Positions 24,009 to 32,239 of a DNA stretch of 64,000 nt are shown piece by piece. Positions within the stretch are counted from its first letter, which is position 1. Every line of letters starts with the position of its first letter. Source of the DNA: an uncultured Bacteroidales bacterium (GTDB taxonomy: Bacteria; Bacteroidota; Bacteroidia; Bacteroidales; WCHB1-69); the NCBI GenBank assembly GCA_900315705.1, contig ONAB01000003.1:1-64000 (forward strand). The letters run 5' to 3'. Position numbers and translations under genes: made by a program. Below the pieces are notes generated by a model that was given only the letters and a program-made list of their open reading frames with translations, was not told the origin of the DNA and did not search any database.

Positions 24009-24221
24009 CAGTCGCATCTCTCCGAGATGCCAGCAGCGCGCCACCGTCCCTTCCACCACACTGCGTATGGTGTTAATTGCACTTCGTGCGTAACGCCTCT
24101 CCGAGGCTAGTTATGGCACGGTCGCCCGCCCACACCTTATGCCGGAGGCATAGCACGCGCCATAGCGCTGATAACACCACACAAGCGACAGCGCAGTGTG
24201 GTGACGGAAGGGCGACACATC
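24008..24221 (+). repeat. Right arm: about 215-bp direct repeat (copy 2)
   Basis: Matches 22696-22910, including the GCATCTC-TCC-GAGATGC hairpin (24015-24031), and ends within one 95-bp unit (start 24172). It begins at the transposase stop codon. Confidence 0.88.
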
Positions 24222-24421
24222 CCCTAATCGCGGCGCGGAACTCGTGCACCAAGAACGTCGCGCTCGCCGCCGCGAAATTCAGTCGCTAACCAAAAAGTGA
24301 CAGGCTCTCGGCTCATCGCAGTCCTCTTTTGGTTACTGAAGAATCCACAACCTAACTGAATAACAAAAAAACTTACAACAAGGTTCTTTCGACTTTTATA
24401 GTGTTAACCTAATTAAAAAAA
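24222..24421. other. Intergenic region without a gene
   Basis: The first 70 bases are GC-rich and end the repeat island (CTAATCGCGGCGCGGAAC is weakly like the 84-bp repeat of 2394-2477). The rest is AT-rich with no open frame of note. CCAAAAAGTGACAGGC and CTCTTTTGGTTACTG form a weak inverted pair. Confidence 0.5.
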
Positions 24422-25141
24422 TCACTTTGTAACACTATTAAATGCCTCACTTATCTTATCTACATACTTGTTGCTTTTCTCTGACGTATAAGGCGCATAT
24501 AAAACCACCCAATAGTTGACATTTATCAGATAATTTACAATATATTTTGTAATCGTTTCGGGTTTTAGTCCGTCAACGTACCAAAATTTTGAATCTTCGT
24601 AATGGATGAACATATATCGTTCTGAAAGGAATGATGAAAGAGTAGATGATAAATCTGATGATACAGCTACAGCATACGCATTCACATTGTCATTATCGTC
24701 AAATAATACCATCAAAGTATAATTAATCATTCCAACCATATTATATGTGTACACTCCCGTGGAGGACACATTATCGGGCTGCCCGAATTTATTGGTGATT
24801 GATGATTTGCTTTCTCCAAACTTGATATTAGGTTCGATATATAGATAATATTTTGGTACAACTGTAACATTTACATATTTTATGTCATTGTCTGTCATAA
24901 GTTTAATTTTTGTTTTCCCCACATATCTACCCTCCACAAGTCCTGCTGTGTTGACTTTGGCGTGAAATTCATCATCAGATACATATGTAATTGGAAGTGA
25001 TGATGTTGCTTGAATCGAGCAAGTTTCTTGATGGCAAAGAGAAATATCCGTTGTCAGAAGATTAATCTTCTCGTCTTTTTTGCAAGAAATGGTTAACAAT
25101 GCCAATGTAACTACGGCTGATAGAATGATAAGTTTTTTCAT
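24422..25141 (-). CDS. Lipoprotein with Ig-like domain, function unknown
   Basis: 239 residues. Signal peptide with lipobox LTISC (Cys20) followed by KKDE. Residues about 28-100 look like a bacterial Ig-like (BIG_2-type) domain: TYVSDDEFHAKVNTAGLVEGRYVGKTKIKL. The remainder (about 105-239) contains GESKSSITNKFGQPDNVSS, reminiscent of small SmpA/OmlA-like folds in shape only, and no catalytic motif. Low GC compared with neighbours and a position next to the repeat island suggest an accessory gene. No -7 element recognised upstream. Confidence 0.7.
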   Translation of the reverse strand: MKKLIILSAVVTLALLTISCKKDEKINLLTTDISLCHQETCSIQATSSLPITYVSDDEFHAKVNTAGLVEGRYVGKTKIKLMTDNDIKYVNVTVVPKYYLYIEPNIKFGESKSSITNKFGQPDNVSSTGVYTYNMVGMINYTLMVLFDDNDNVNAYAVAVSSDLSSTLSSFLSERYMFIHYEDSKFWYVDGLKPETITKYIVNYLINVNYWVVLYAPYTSEKSNKYVDKISEAFNSVTK

Positions 25142-25240
25142 TTTGTGGTAATTTTATAAGGTTTTTTTGCAACATTGCCGTCATTGCACACAAAAAAGGT
25201 ACAAGTGATTATTCCGCCTGCCTTACTGGTTTACCACAAC

Positions 25241-25296
25241 CATTTTCCAAAACGGACACTTGTACCTATGGGTACAATGTCCCAATTTGGAAAATG
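25241..25296. repeat. Imperfect 56-bp inverted repeat upstream of the lipoprotein gene
   Basis: Outer arms CATTTTCCAAA (25241-25251) and TTTGGAAAATG (25286-25296) are perfect 11-bp complements; inner arms TTGTACC (25260-25266) and GGTACAA (25271-25277) pair too. A third GGTACAAGTG at 25198-25207 can compete for CACTTGTACC (25257-25266). Confidence 0.65.
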
Positions 25297-25376
25297 TAAC
25301 TCGAATCGCTTCAAGGTGGTAATTCGTAAGGCAATTGAGTTTATAATTCTTGTAACCTTCTACGTGGTTACTTAAG

Positions 25377-25458
25377 TGCGGATAGGGGGACTCGAACCCC
25401 CACGGCTTACGCCATTAGATCCTAAGTCTAACGCGGCTACCAATTACGCCATATCCGC
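25377..25458 (-). tRNA. tRNA-Leu (UAG)
   Basis: On the minus strand the acceptor stem GCGGATA pairs with TATCCGC, followed by discriminator A at 25377. Anticodon stem TTAGA/TCTAA encloses loop CTTAGGA with anticodon TAG. The extended variable arm and TPsiC loop GGTTCGAGTCC fit a class II leucine tRNA. CCA is not encoded. Confidence 0.93.
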
Positions 25459-25500
25459 TTTTTGGGGCGGCAAAAATACAAAAAAACCGATTGCCTCCTT

Positions 25501-27834
25501 CTATTTTTTGACAAAACGCGCCGTGCTGCCGCCATCAGCCCCCACCACCCGCACAAAATAGGTGCCGGCAGGGAGTCTCGACACATTCACCTCGGCCTCG
25601 CCACCCTCCATCCGCGTCTTCTTCAGTACACGGCTGGCAGTGTCGATGATTTCTATGTGCCCAGCAAAACCAGAGTCGCTGAGCCGCACCAGCAGACGGT
25701 CGCCCGTGGGGTTCGGATAGAGTTTCACCTCCGGACGCTCGTATTCCTCCACAGATGCACTCGGGGTGCCCACCGCCAACGCATACTGGCCTGAAGCGAT
25801 GAAGTCGGTCTTCAGATACCCCGACACCGGACTGCCCGACCGAGTGGTATGGATCACCCGCCACGGCTCGGCCGCACTGGGACGATACAGTATTTTCATA
25901 TTGTCGGCATCATAGCCCTGCGAGAGCGAATAATCCAATGCGCCGGTGCTGCCGCGCTGGAAACGGAACGAAATCGTGCCCTCGGGCGGTGTAGCCCCTT
26001 CCGGAGTGGTTTGCGCGTGAGGATTATAGCCCAAGTTCACCGTCCAATAGTGGGTGTCCGACATCCTGTAGATGCTGTCGGGCAGATAGGCGGGCTGGTC
26101 GGGGGGCACCAGGTTGTGCTCCAGACGCACCAGCACCGTGTCCGGGAAATGGGTCAGCTTGACCGTGCAGTTGGCATCCGTGCCGGTAAGGCTCATCCCA
26201 TCCACCAGCGAGCCCGTATAGTCCAGGGTGGCATCCGTCACCTTCTCAAAATAGTCCACCATCCCGAACATCGGCGCGAAGGGCAGCGTTACCGCCACAT
26301 CGCCGAACTCGCCCGAGAAGGTCACGCCCTCCACCGTGTACAACTCCCGCTGCTGGGAGACGAACGTGAGGTCCAACTTGTTGCTGTTGGCGAAACGGAT
26401 GGCACCGTGCCGTTTCTGATGCAGGTACACCCGATACTGTGCACCACCTTCGTGCACAATGGAGTCGATGGAAAAATGCAGGAAACCGGGATTGTGCACC
26501 CACCCGTCATAGAAATCCATCAGCTGAAGGCCCGTAACTTGCGACAAATATTGGAACATCTCCTCGGAGCCGACATTGCCGAAGGCATAGTGCTCCAGCA
26601 GGCTCTTGAAACCGCTGAAAAAGAGCGAATCGCCCATATACTGCCGCAGCGTGTGTACCACTAAGGAACCTTTTTGGTAGGAATGCGTGCCGTAGGTTTC
26701 CGATAGCGGAACCTCATCGAGAGCATAGTGAGCGCCGTCGTTCTGCACAATGTTCCGCAGCGTGGTGCGATGCACGTCGCGCAGATAGTCCAAGTATGCA
26801 TTCACCGAATCGGTATTATAGAGAATCTCTTGGCACAACGCCTCGGAATAGGCGGCGAAGCCCTCATTGATCCACATCTCCTCAGGGCGCGCGCAAGTGA
26901 TGAGGTCGCCAAACCAGTGGTGGAACAACTCGTGCCCGTAGAGTGTCTCGTAGGCAAGGCCACCCGTGACGGCAAACATCGGATAGGCAATGTTGGTGGC
27001 GTGCTCCATCGCACCGCCCGTGAAGTTCACCAGCACGTAGCCCACGCGGGGCCAACGATAGGGACCGAACATCCGCTCATAGCCGCGTAGAATCTGCTTG
27101 AGGTGGGCAAACGAGCCCGCCACTCTGTCGAGATACGTCGGCTGGGCATAAATCTGTATGGGGACAATGGCTTGCTGCCCGTGGAAAGTGTCTTCGTACA
27201 GACGATAGTCGCCCACCGCCATCGAGACCAGATAAGCCGGTATGATGCTGTCCAGTTGCCACGTCCACTGCTTGTTGCCGTCGGGCAGCGTCACCGTGTC
27301 GGTCAGCAGCCCGCCGCAAACGGCCATCTTCTGCGGCTCGGTGGTCACGTGGATAGTATAGGAGGACTTGCTCTTGAACTCGTCGAAGCAGGGAAACCAG
27401 GCGCGCCCGATGCTGTGCGGCACAGCGTCCAGAGTGACACCAATGTTGTAGGCATATTGGCCACTGAAGAATATCCCGCCCCAGTTGTCGTGCGTGGGCA
27501 CCCCGTGATAGTGGATATCCACCTCGGCTGTATCGCCCACGGAGACACCCGCCACCGGAACAGTCAGTTTGCCGTTCTGATGCGTGAAACTGACAGCGGT
27601 CTGGTTCACCAACACGGAATCCACCGTCAACGCCTCCAGGTCGAAGGTCACCTGCCCCACCGGCAATTTGGGCGACAAGGTCACAGACGCGTGCCCCACG
27701 ACGTTGTGCGTGGTGAAGTCGGTGACCTCCAGCGAGATGTCGTTGTGCAAGATGTTTATGGTGTCGCTGCGTTCCTGGGCGCGGGACACAACCACTACGA
27801 ATAACAACAATATGAGCAGTAGGATTTTTTTCAT
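25501..27834 (-). CDS. Secreted M1-family aminopeptidase with T9SS sorting domain
   Basis: 777 residues from ATG 27834 (MKKILLLILLLFVVVVSRAQ, signal peptide). M1 gluzincin: GHELFHHWFGD (HExxH near 300) with second Glu in EMWINEGFAAYSE 18 residues on; TGGAMEHATN is the exopeptidase motif in the GAMEH form and not GAMEN. A beta-sandwich region follows, and residues about 695-777 (VKLYPNPTGDRLLVRL...LPAGTYFVRVV...ARFVKK) are a T9SS type A C-terminal domain, so the enzyme is carried over the outer membrane. It removes N-terminal residues from peptides and complements the S46 peptidase. Monocistronic, with its own -7 element. Confidence 0.92.
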   Translation of the reverse strand: MKKILLLILLLFVVVVSRAQERSDTINILHNDISLEVTDFTTHNVVGHASVTLSPKLPVGQVTFDLEALTVDSVLVNQTAVSFTHQNGKLTVPVAGVSVGDTAEVDIHYHGVPTHDNWGGIFFSGQYAYNIGVTLDAVPHSIGRAWFPCFDEFKSKSSYTIHVTTEPQKMAVCGGLLTDTVTLPDGNKQWTWQLDSIIPAYLVSMAVGDYRLYEDTFHGQQAIVPIQIYAQPTYLDRVAGSFAHLKQILRGYERMFGPYRWPRVGYVLVNFTGGAMEHATNIAYPMFAVTGGLAYETLYGHELFHHWFGDLITCARPEEMWINEGFAAYSEALCQEILYNTDSVNAYLDYLRDVHRTTLRNIVQNDGAHYALDEVPLSETYGTHSYQKGSLVVHTLRQYMGDSLFFSGFKSLLEHYAFGNVGSEEMFQYLSQVTGLQLMDFYDGWVHNPGFLHFSIDSIVHEGGAQYRVYLHQKRHGAIRFANSNKLDLTFVSQQRELYTVEGVTFSGEFGDVAVTLPFAPMFGMVDYFEKVTDATLDYTGSLVDGMSLTGTDANCTVKLTHFPDTVLVRLEHNLVPPDQPAYLPDSIYRMSDTHYWTVNLGYNPHAQTTPEGATPPEGTISFRFQRGSTGALDYSLSQGYDADNMKILYRPSAAEPWRVIHTTRSGSPVSGYLKTDFIASGQYALAVGTPSASVEEYERPEVKLYPNPTGDRLLVRLSDSGFAGHIEIIDTASRVLKKTRMEGGEAEVNVSRLPAGTYFVRVVGADGGSTARFVKK

Positions 27835-27870
27835 TGCAGTAAATTTATTAGGTCCTTTTTTAATGAGTTG

Positions 27871-27878
27871 CAAAAATA
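27871..27878 (-). promoter_or_regulatory. -7 element for the M1 aminopeptidase gene
   Basis: Minus strand TATTTTTG, 36 bases upstream of ATG 27834; it lies downstream of the longer in-frame start at 27957, which supports the shorter start. Confidence 0.65.
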
Positions 27879-27996
27879 AAAAAAACAGAGGTTGCTTAGT
27901 TTGTTTGAATAAAAGTATTTCTGCCGTGGAATTTTTGAGAAAACCCACGTTATACATTATACTATAATATTGATTGCCAATATGATATAGGAGGAA

Positions 27997-28650
27997 TTAT
28001 ATAAGTGTTGAAATCGGGACCTCCCTATACCGAATCCCCGCGTTGTATTGTTGCTTGATGAACATACGGCCCGAGAATTCCTGTTTATAGCAGTTGCCGT
28101 CTTCCGTCACGAAATAGACATTGTCATACTCCTCGTCCCAAGTGGGGATGGTCAGCATAATAGTGCTTTGGCTGAAATTTTGTTTCTTGTTCTCGTCAAG
28201 GCTATCGCTGAGAGGATACCAGTTTAGGAAGACATCGCCTATGGGATACCAGCCAGTAACATCATATCGATGTTTCTTGTCACAATAGGCCATATAATTG
28301 ACCCAGTTGCAGAATTCGATATAATGAATAGAGGGCGGGAGTGTGAAAATAAGGTCGTTTTCACCCTGTATTGTCAGCATATCATCCGTGATTTTGATTT
28401 GGTCTTTAGGAACACAAAAATCGTTGTAATAGACTCGGACATATCCTTGAAATTGCTCCTGCGTCATCCCTTTGATTTCGATGACTCTATTGGTCTGTTG
28501 GGGGTTCTCTTCACGAAGCAGAAGTGCAGGTCCAGAGGGTCCAAGAGTCTCCGCGGGGCCCTCTTTTAGACGTCGCATGGCAACGAAGAAGAAGACGTGT
28601 ACTGCTACTAATACAACAATGGCAATGATGATAATTTTGGTGGTGGACAT
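27997..28650 (-). CDS. Single-pass membrane protein of unknown function
   Basis: 217 residues from ATG 28650. Residues 5-26 form one membrane segment (IIIIAIVVLVAVHVFFFVAM) followed by RRLKEG; the remainder is soluble, probably facing out or cytoplasmic depending on insertion. About 55-85 reads VIEIKGMTQEQFQGYVRVYYNDF and later there are tryptophan/tyrosine-rich blocks (NWVNYMAYCDKKHRYDVTGWYPIGDVFLNWYPL). No family recognised. The gene stands alone between the M1 aminopeptidase and the PLP enzyme. Confidence 0.7.
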   Translation of the reverse strand: MSTTKIIIIAIVVLVAVHVFFFVAMRRLKEGPAETLGPSGPALLLREENPQQTNRVIEIKGMTQEQFQGYVRVYYNDFCVPKDQIKITDDMLTIQGENDLIFTLPPSIHYIEFCNWVNYMAYCDKKHRYDVTGWYPIGDVFLNWYPLSDSLDENKKQNFSQSTIMLTIPTWDEEYDNVYFVTEDGNCYKQEFSGRMFIKQQYNAGIRYREVPISTLI

Positions 28651-28690
28651 AGGAAATAATAATCTGTGCAAAGAAACGAAATTTTTGTCA

Positions 28691-28750
28691 TTTGCGCACA
28701 TTATCCAAAAATAATCTGCGCAAACGTAGTTTTTACACCCCCTTTGCGCA
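28691..28750. promoter_or_regulatory. Promoter with three TTTGCGCA motifs upstream of the membrane protein gene
   Basis: TTTGCGCA occurs at 28691-28698 and 28743-28750, and its complement TGCGCAAA at 28717-28724. A minus-strand -7 element TACGTTTG (plus positions 28721-28728) overlaps the middle copy, so a protein bound there could block transcription. Confidence 0.45.
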
Positions 28751-28787
28751 GAAAATAATGATGCAAGAAACCACTTTACTACAAACT

Positions 28788-28820
28788 AAAAAAGGCCGGA
28801 CACCTTTAGGGCATCCGACC
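28788..28820 (-). terminator. Rho-independent terminator after the PLP enzyme gene
   Basis: On the minus strand GGTCGGATGCC-CTAAA-GGTGTCCGGCC pairs fully over 11 positions with G-U pairs and is followed by TTTTTT. Confidence 0.9.
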
Positions 28821-28844
28821 TCTTTATATAGAGTCAACAGAATA

Positions 28845-30041
28845 CTATTTCGTAGCGTCGATGGCTTGTTTGATGAGCTGGAACGTGCGTTCGGGATCGT
28901 TGTCCAGACCCATAGAGAAGCGGATAAGACCTTCGCTCATACCCATCTCCTTCTGGATATCTTCGGGCACCTCGGAGGAGGTGGATTTGCCGGAGTTGCT
29001 GAAGAGGGTCTTGAAGTAGCCGAGGCTGACGGCGAGGTAACCCACGCCCAGTTCCTGCATCTTCTCCATAATAGCAGAAGCTCTTTCGGCCGTGCCCATA
29101 TCGATGGAGATCATACCGCCGAAGCCGTAACCGTCGTTCATCATCGACTTGAAGAGCTCGTGGTCAGGATGCTCGGGAAGGCCGGGGTAGTTGTACTTGA
29201 TACCCGTCTCTTTGAAGCGTTTAGCCAGATACATAGCATTTTCGCTGTGCTTCTTCATACGAATGTGCAGCGTGTGCAGGTTCTTCTGGATGCTGGTGGA
29301 ACGGAAGGTGTCCAACACCGGACCGAGCAGCATAGCCGTACCAGTGTTCACGTCAATCAGAGAGTTGATATATTCGGCAGAACCGCAGATGGCGCCGGCC
29401 ACGCAGTCGTTCATACCGTTCACATATTTGGTCATACTGTAGATCACCACATCCGCGCCAAGACGGTACGGAGAAAAGATCATCGGGGTGAAGGTATTGT
29501 CAACCAACAATTTTGCGCCCACAGAATGGGCAATCTTGGAAAGTTCCGGAAGATTGGCGATACGGAGCAGCGGATTGTTCATCGTCTCGGTATAGACAAC
29601 CTTGGTGTTGGGGCGGATGGCCTTCTTGACGGCGTCGAGGTCCTGCATATTCACGAAGGTGACATCGACATTGAACTTCTTGAGGTAGTTGTTCAGGAAG
29701 GCGAAGGTGCCACCGTAGGTGGTCATACTGGAGAGGATGTGGTCGCCAGACTTCACTTCGTGCAACAGGGCGACGGTGATGGCGGCCATACCGGAACCGG
29801 TGGTCCAAGCCAGCTCGGTGCCTTCGATGGCGGCCAGCGACTGTGCCAGCGAGAGGGTGCTGGGGTTCCAGTGACGAGAGTAGAGGAAGTAGCCCTCGGT
29901 TTCGCCGTGGAAGGTGTCGGTCATCGTCTTGGCCTGTTCAAACATAAAGGTTGCGCTATCGCAGATAGCGGGGTTGACACCTCTGTAGGCATCTTTTTTG
30001 TCCAATTTTTCAAGATTGGTTGCGGGATCGAATTTTTCCAT
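28845..30041 (-). CDS. Cys/Met-metabolism PLP-dependent enzyme (gamma-lyase/synthase family)
   Basis: 398 residues of the trans-sulfuration family (cystathionine gamma-synthase, gamma-lyase, methionine gamma-lyase, O-acetylhomoserine sulfhydrylase). YSRHWNPS (54-61), SGMAAI (83-88), Asp181 (LLVDNTF) and the PLP lysine Lys205 in YSMTKYVNG are all present. Methionine gamma-lyases usually carry Cys in TxYGCT; here the site is TTYGGTFAF (Gly111), so I do not call it methionine gamma-lyase. Reaction remains open between cleavage and synthesis of Cys/Met compounds. The sulfide-using CysDNH system elsewhere in the window would fit a sulfhydrylase role. Own -7 element and terminator, so monocistronic. 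Confidence 0.85.
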   Translation of the reverse strand: MEKFDPATNLEKLDKKDAYRGVNPAICDSATFMFEQAKTMTDTFHGETEGYFLYSRHWNPSTLSLAQSLAAIEGTELAWTTGSGMAAITVALLHEVKSGDHILSSMTTYGGTFAFLNNYLKKFNVDVTFVNMQDLDAVKKAIRPNTKVVYTETMNNPLLRIANLPELSKIAHSVGAKLLVDNTFTPMIFSPYRLGADVVIYSMTKYVNGMNDCVAGAICGSAEYINSLIDVNTGTAMLLGPVLDTFRSTSIQKNLHTLHIRMKKHSENAMYLAKRFKETGIKYNYPGLPEHPDHELFKSMMNDGYGFGGMISIDMGTAERASAIMEKMQELGVGYLAVSLGYFKTLFSNSGKSTSSEVPEDIQKEMGMSEGLIRFSMGLDNDPERTFQLIKQAIDATK

Positions 30042-30088
30042 ATTTCTTGTTTTAGATTATAGTTTTTGCGATTGCTTTTCAGCGGCTG

Positions 30089-30096
30089 CAAAAGTA
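30089..30096 (-). promoter_or_regulatory. -7 element for the PLP enzyme gene
   Basis: Minus strand TACTTTTG, 47 bases upstream of 30041; divergent from the next promoter. Confidence 0.6.
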
Positions 30097-30108
30097 CAAA
30101 ATAAATCT

Positions 30109-30116
30109 TATTTTTG
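30109..30116 (+). promoter_or_regulatory. -7 element for the thioredoxin-hydrolase gene
   Basis: TATTTTTG, 31 bases before ATG 30148, 12 bases from the divergent -7 element. Confidence 0.65.
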
Positions 30117-30147
30117 CATCTCGTTTTCACCATTAAAATAACATACG

Positions 30148-31461
30148 ATGAAGCTTATCAACCGAATGACACTGTTAGTGTTACTGATGTCCGCCGTCTT
30201 CTGCCTCCGGGCACAAGCCCCTGACCTTGACGCGACCTATGCGTCCGAACTGCTGAAACCCGGCACCCCCGCCCCCGACTTCACGCTCCAAACGCCCGAC
30301 GGCAAAACCATACAATTCAGCGATTTCGCCAAAGGCAAATATGTGGTCATCGACTTCTGGGCCTCCTGGTGCCCCGACTGCCGCAAAGACCTGCCCGAGG
30401 TCATCCGGATGTACAACAAATGGCACGCTATGGGCGTGGAGTTCCTCGGTGTCTCCTTTGACACCGACAAGCAGAAATGGACCGACTACCTTGCCAAAGC
30501 GGGTGTTCCCTACCCGCAGGTGAGCGAACTGAAACGGATGAACACGTCGGAGGTGGCCAAGGCCTACGGCGTGCGCTGGATTCCCTCCCTCTACCTCATC
30601 GGTCCCGACGGCAAAGTGCTGGTGAGCACAGTGCTTTCGTATAAGATTGAGAATATGCTGTACAAGAATTTTGTGGAAAGTGTTGCGCGCCCATTCTATG
30701 GAAATTACGACACGATTGCCATTGACGGCAGCAAGGGGAAGTTGTGGGCCCGGTTGTACAAACCGGAACTGAAGGCCGGGCAACGATGCGATCTCGTCAT
30801 CCTCTGCCACGGGCTGAACTGCGACCATAATTTCCCACTAATGCGGCGTATCGCCAACTATCTGGAAAACGACTTCGCAGTGCTGGAATTCGACTTCAAC
30901 GGGCACGGCAAGAGCGATGGCCGCTTCTCCGAAATGACCATCCCGAATGAAATGGAAGACTTGGAGCAGGTGTTAGCCTATGCGCAGGACCTGCGTTTTG
31001 TGGATGACATTGCCTTAGTGGGCCACTCGCAGGGCGCAGTAGTGGCGGCGATGGTGGCGGGCAAGCACCCCGACGACATCAAGGCCGTGGTGCTCTTGGC
31101 GCCGGCCTCCTCCGTGCGCGACGATATTGTCAGGGGCAACCTGTTCGGCATTGACTTCGACCCCCTTGATATGCCCGACAGCCTTGTACTCAACAACGGC
31201 ATTTCCCTTGGCTACCGATATCTGAAGACCGCCTCTACCCTACCCATCTTTGAAACGGCAGCCAACTACCACGGCAACGTCTGCATCATTCACGGCAACG
31301 GCGACCGTCTGGTGCCCTACACCTGCAGCGAACATTTCCACCAGACCTGGAGCAACAGCGAGTACTATCTGCTCAACTACTACGACCACAACTTCACCGT
31401 CTGCCCGTACCGGCCGGCGGAGATCACGGTGGAATATCTGGAGAGAACGATTAAGAATTAA
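30148..31461 (+). CDS. Secreted thioredoxin-like / alpha-beta hydrolase fusion
   Basis: 437 residues with signal peptide MKLINRMTLLVLLMSAVFCLRAQA. Residues about 35-175 are a TlpA/ResA-type thioredoxin domain: PAPDFTLQTPDGK, active site WCPDC (Cys75, Cys78), cis-Pro in VRWIPSLYL. Residues about 180-437 are a serine hydrolase: LVILCHGLN (oxyanion), GHSQG with nucleophile Ser294, GNGDRLVPY with acid Asp near 386, and YYDHNF with His414. Both halves keep their catalytic residues. The fusion joins disulfide/thiol chemistry to ester or peptide hydrolysis in the periplasm; I know of no assigned role. The frame is continuous, so it is not a sequencing join. Monocistronic, converging on the decayed CDF gene with 11 bases of overlap. 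Confidence 0.88.
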   Translation: MKLINRMTLLVLLMSAVFCLRAQAPDLDATYASELLKPGTPAPDFTLQTPDGKTIQFSDFAKGKYVVIDFWASWCPDCRKDLPEVIRMYNKWHAMGVEFLGVSFDTDKQKWTDYLAKAGVPYPQVSELKRMNTSEVAKAYGVRWIPSLYLIGPDGKVLVSTVLSYKIENMLYKNFVESVARPFYGNYDTIAIDGSKGKLWARLYKPELKAGQRCDLVILCHGLNCDHNFPLMRRIANYLENDFAVLEFDFNGHGKSDGRFSEMTIPNEMEDLEQVLAYAQDLRFVDDIALVGHSQGAVVAAMVAGKHPDDIKAVVLLAPASSVRDDIVRGNLFGIDFDPLDMPDSLVLNNGISLGYRYLKTASTLPIFETAANYHGNVCIIHGNGDRLVPYTCSEHFHQTWSNSEYYLLNYYDHNFTVCPYRPAEITVEYLERTIKN

Positions 31462-32092
31462 GAGTTGAGAATTGAGATCCTTCCTTGTGTTTTGTCGGTT
31501 CCATATGCAGTGTAACGTGCGTCTGCGCGCCGAAGCGTTCCTTTAGCAGGTTTTCGATATCAGTGGCACGGTCGTGGGCAACACTGAGGGTCATATTACC
31601 GTCCATACAAATATGTGCCTCAATGGCAATGCGGTTACCTATGCGGCGAGTACGCAGATTATGAGGCTCGCAGACATCCGGACAGGAACGGATGATTTTT
31701 TCAATCTCGTGTTCTGTTTCAGGGGGCAACGAACTCTCCGTCAGCTCATTCATACTGCCGCGGAGCACATCCACAGCCACCTTCACCAACATCGCGCCAA
31801 CGACGATGGAGGCCAGAGGGTCGAGCATGGTCCAGCGGTCACCCAGCAAGATGGCCCCACCGATGCCGATGGCCGCCCCAATGGAGGAGAGGGCGTCGCT
31901 ACGGTGGTGCCAGGCGTTGGCCACCAATGCAAACCCCACGAAAAAAGAGGTCATTGTCTCAACCTTTCCGTGACCGTAGTCGTGTGACTCGTCCTGCGGT
32001 TTCGCAGTGACCCGCACGAAGCAGATGATGATGGGTCTGAATCGACATTGTGTGCGGGATGACTTGTCCAAACCGCAGGAAAAAACGCGCAT
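31451..32092 (-). pseudogene. Decayed cation diffusion facilitator (CDF) transporter
   Basis: The 213-codon frame keeps the CDF cytoplasmic tail and part of the membrane domain: RVTAKPQDESHDYGHGKVET, ANAWHHRSDALSSIG (metal site), DPLASIVVGAMLVKVAVDVL, then a C-terminal domain (MNELTESSLPPE...HDRATDIENLL). Compared with normal CDF proteins (about 290-320 residues), the first two membrane helices with their DxxxD/HSxSD site are missing and about 60-70 residues are deleted between VGFALV and ANAWHH, where two helices should lie. The first 25 residues look out of frame. The C-terminal tail reads through into the neighbouring gene. I call it a pseudogene; a small protein with a new role is possible but unlikely. 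Confidence 0.72.
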
Positions 32093-32155
32093 CTGTTTTC
32101 ACGAACATTGGTTAAAAAAAAAATTTTTTATACAGTTGGAATTAAAAAAAAATCT

Positions 32156-32163
32156 TATTTTTG
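32156..32163 (+). promoter_or_regulatory. -7 element for the beta-helix protein gene
   Basis: TATTTTTG, 76 bases before ATG 32240; TTG at 32136-32138 is 17 bases upstream, slightly short of the usual spacing. Confidence 0.6.
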
Positions 32164-32239
32164 CCAGCTGAATATTTATATATATTATACTAATATATGC
32201 AACTTTTTTGATTTTAAAAACACATTAATATTTGCGAAT

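Noticed and set aside
25175-25375. 66-codon plus-strand frame between the lipoprotein gene and tRNA-Leu
   Set aside because: It runs through the inverted repeat, has no start signal and no recognisable sequence.
25376-25561. 61-codon plus-strand frame at the tRNA
   Set aside because: It overlaps a well-formed tRNA-Leu on the other strand and the end of the M1 gene.
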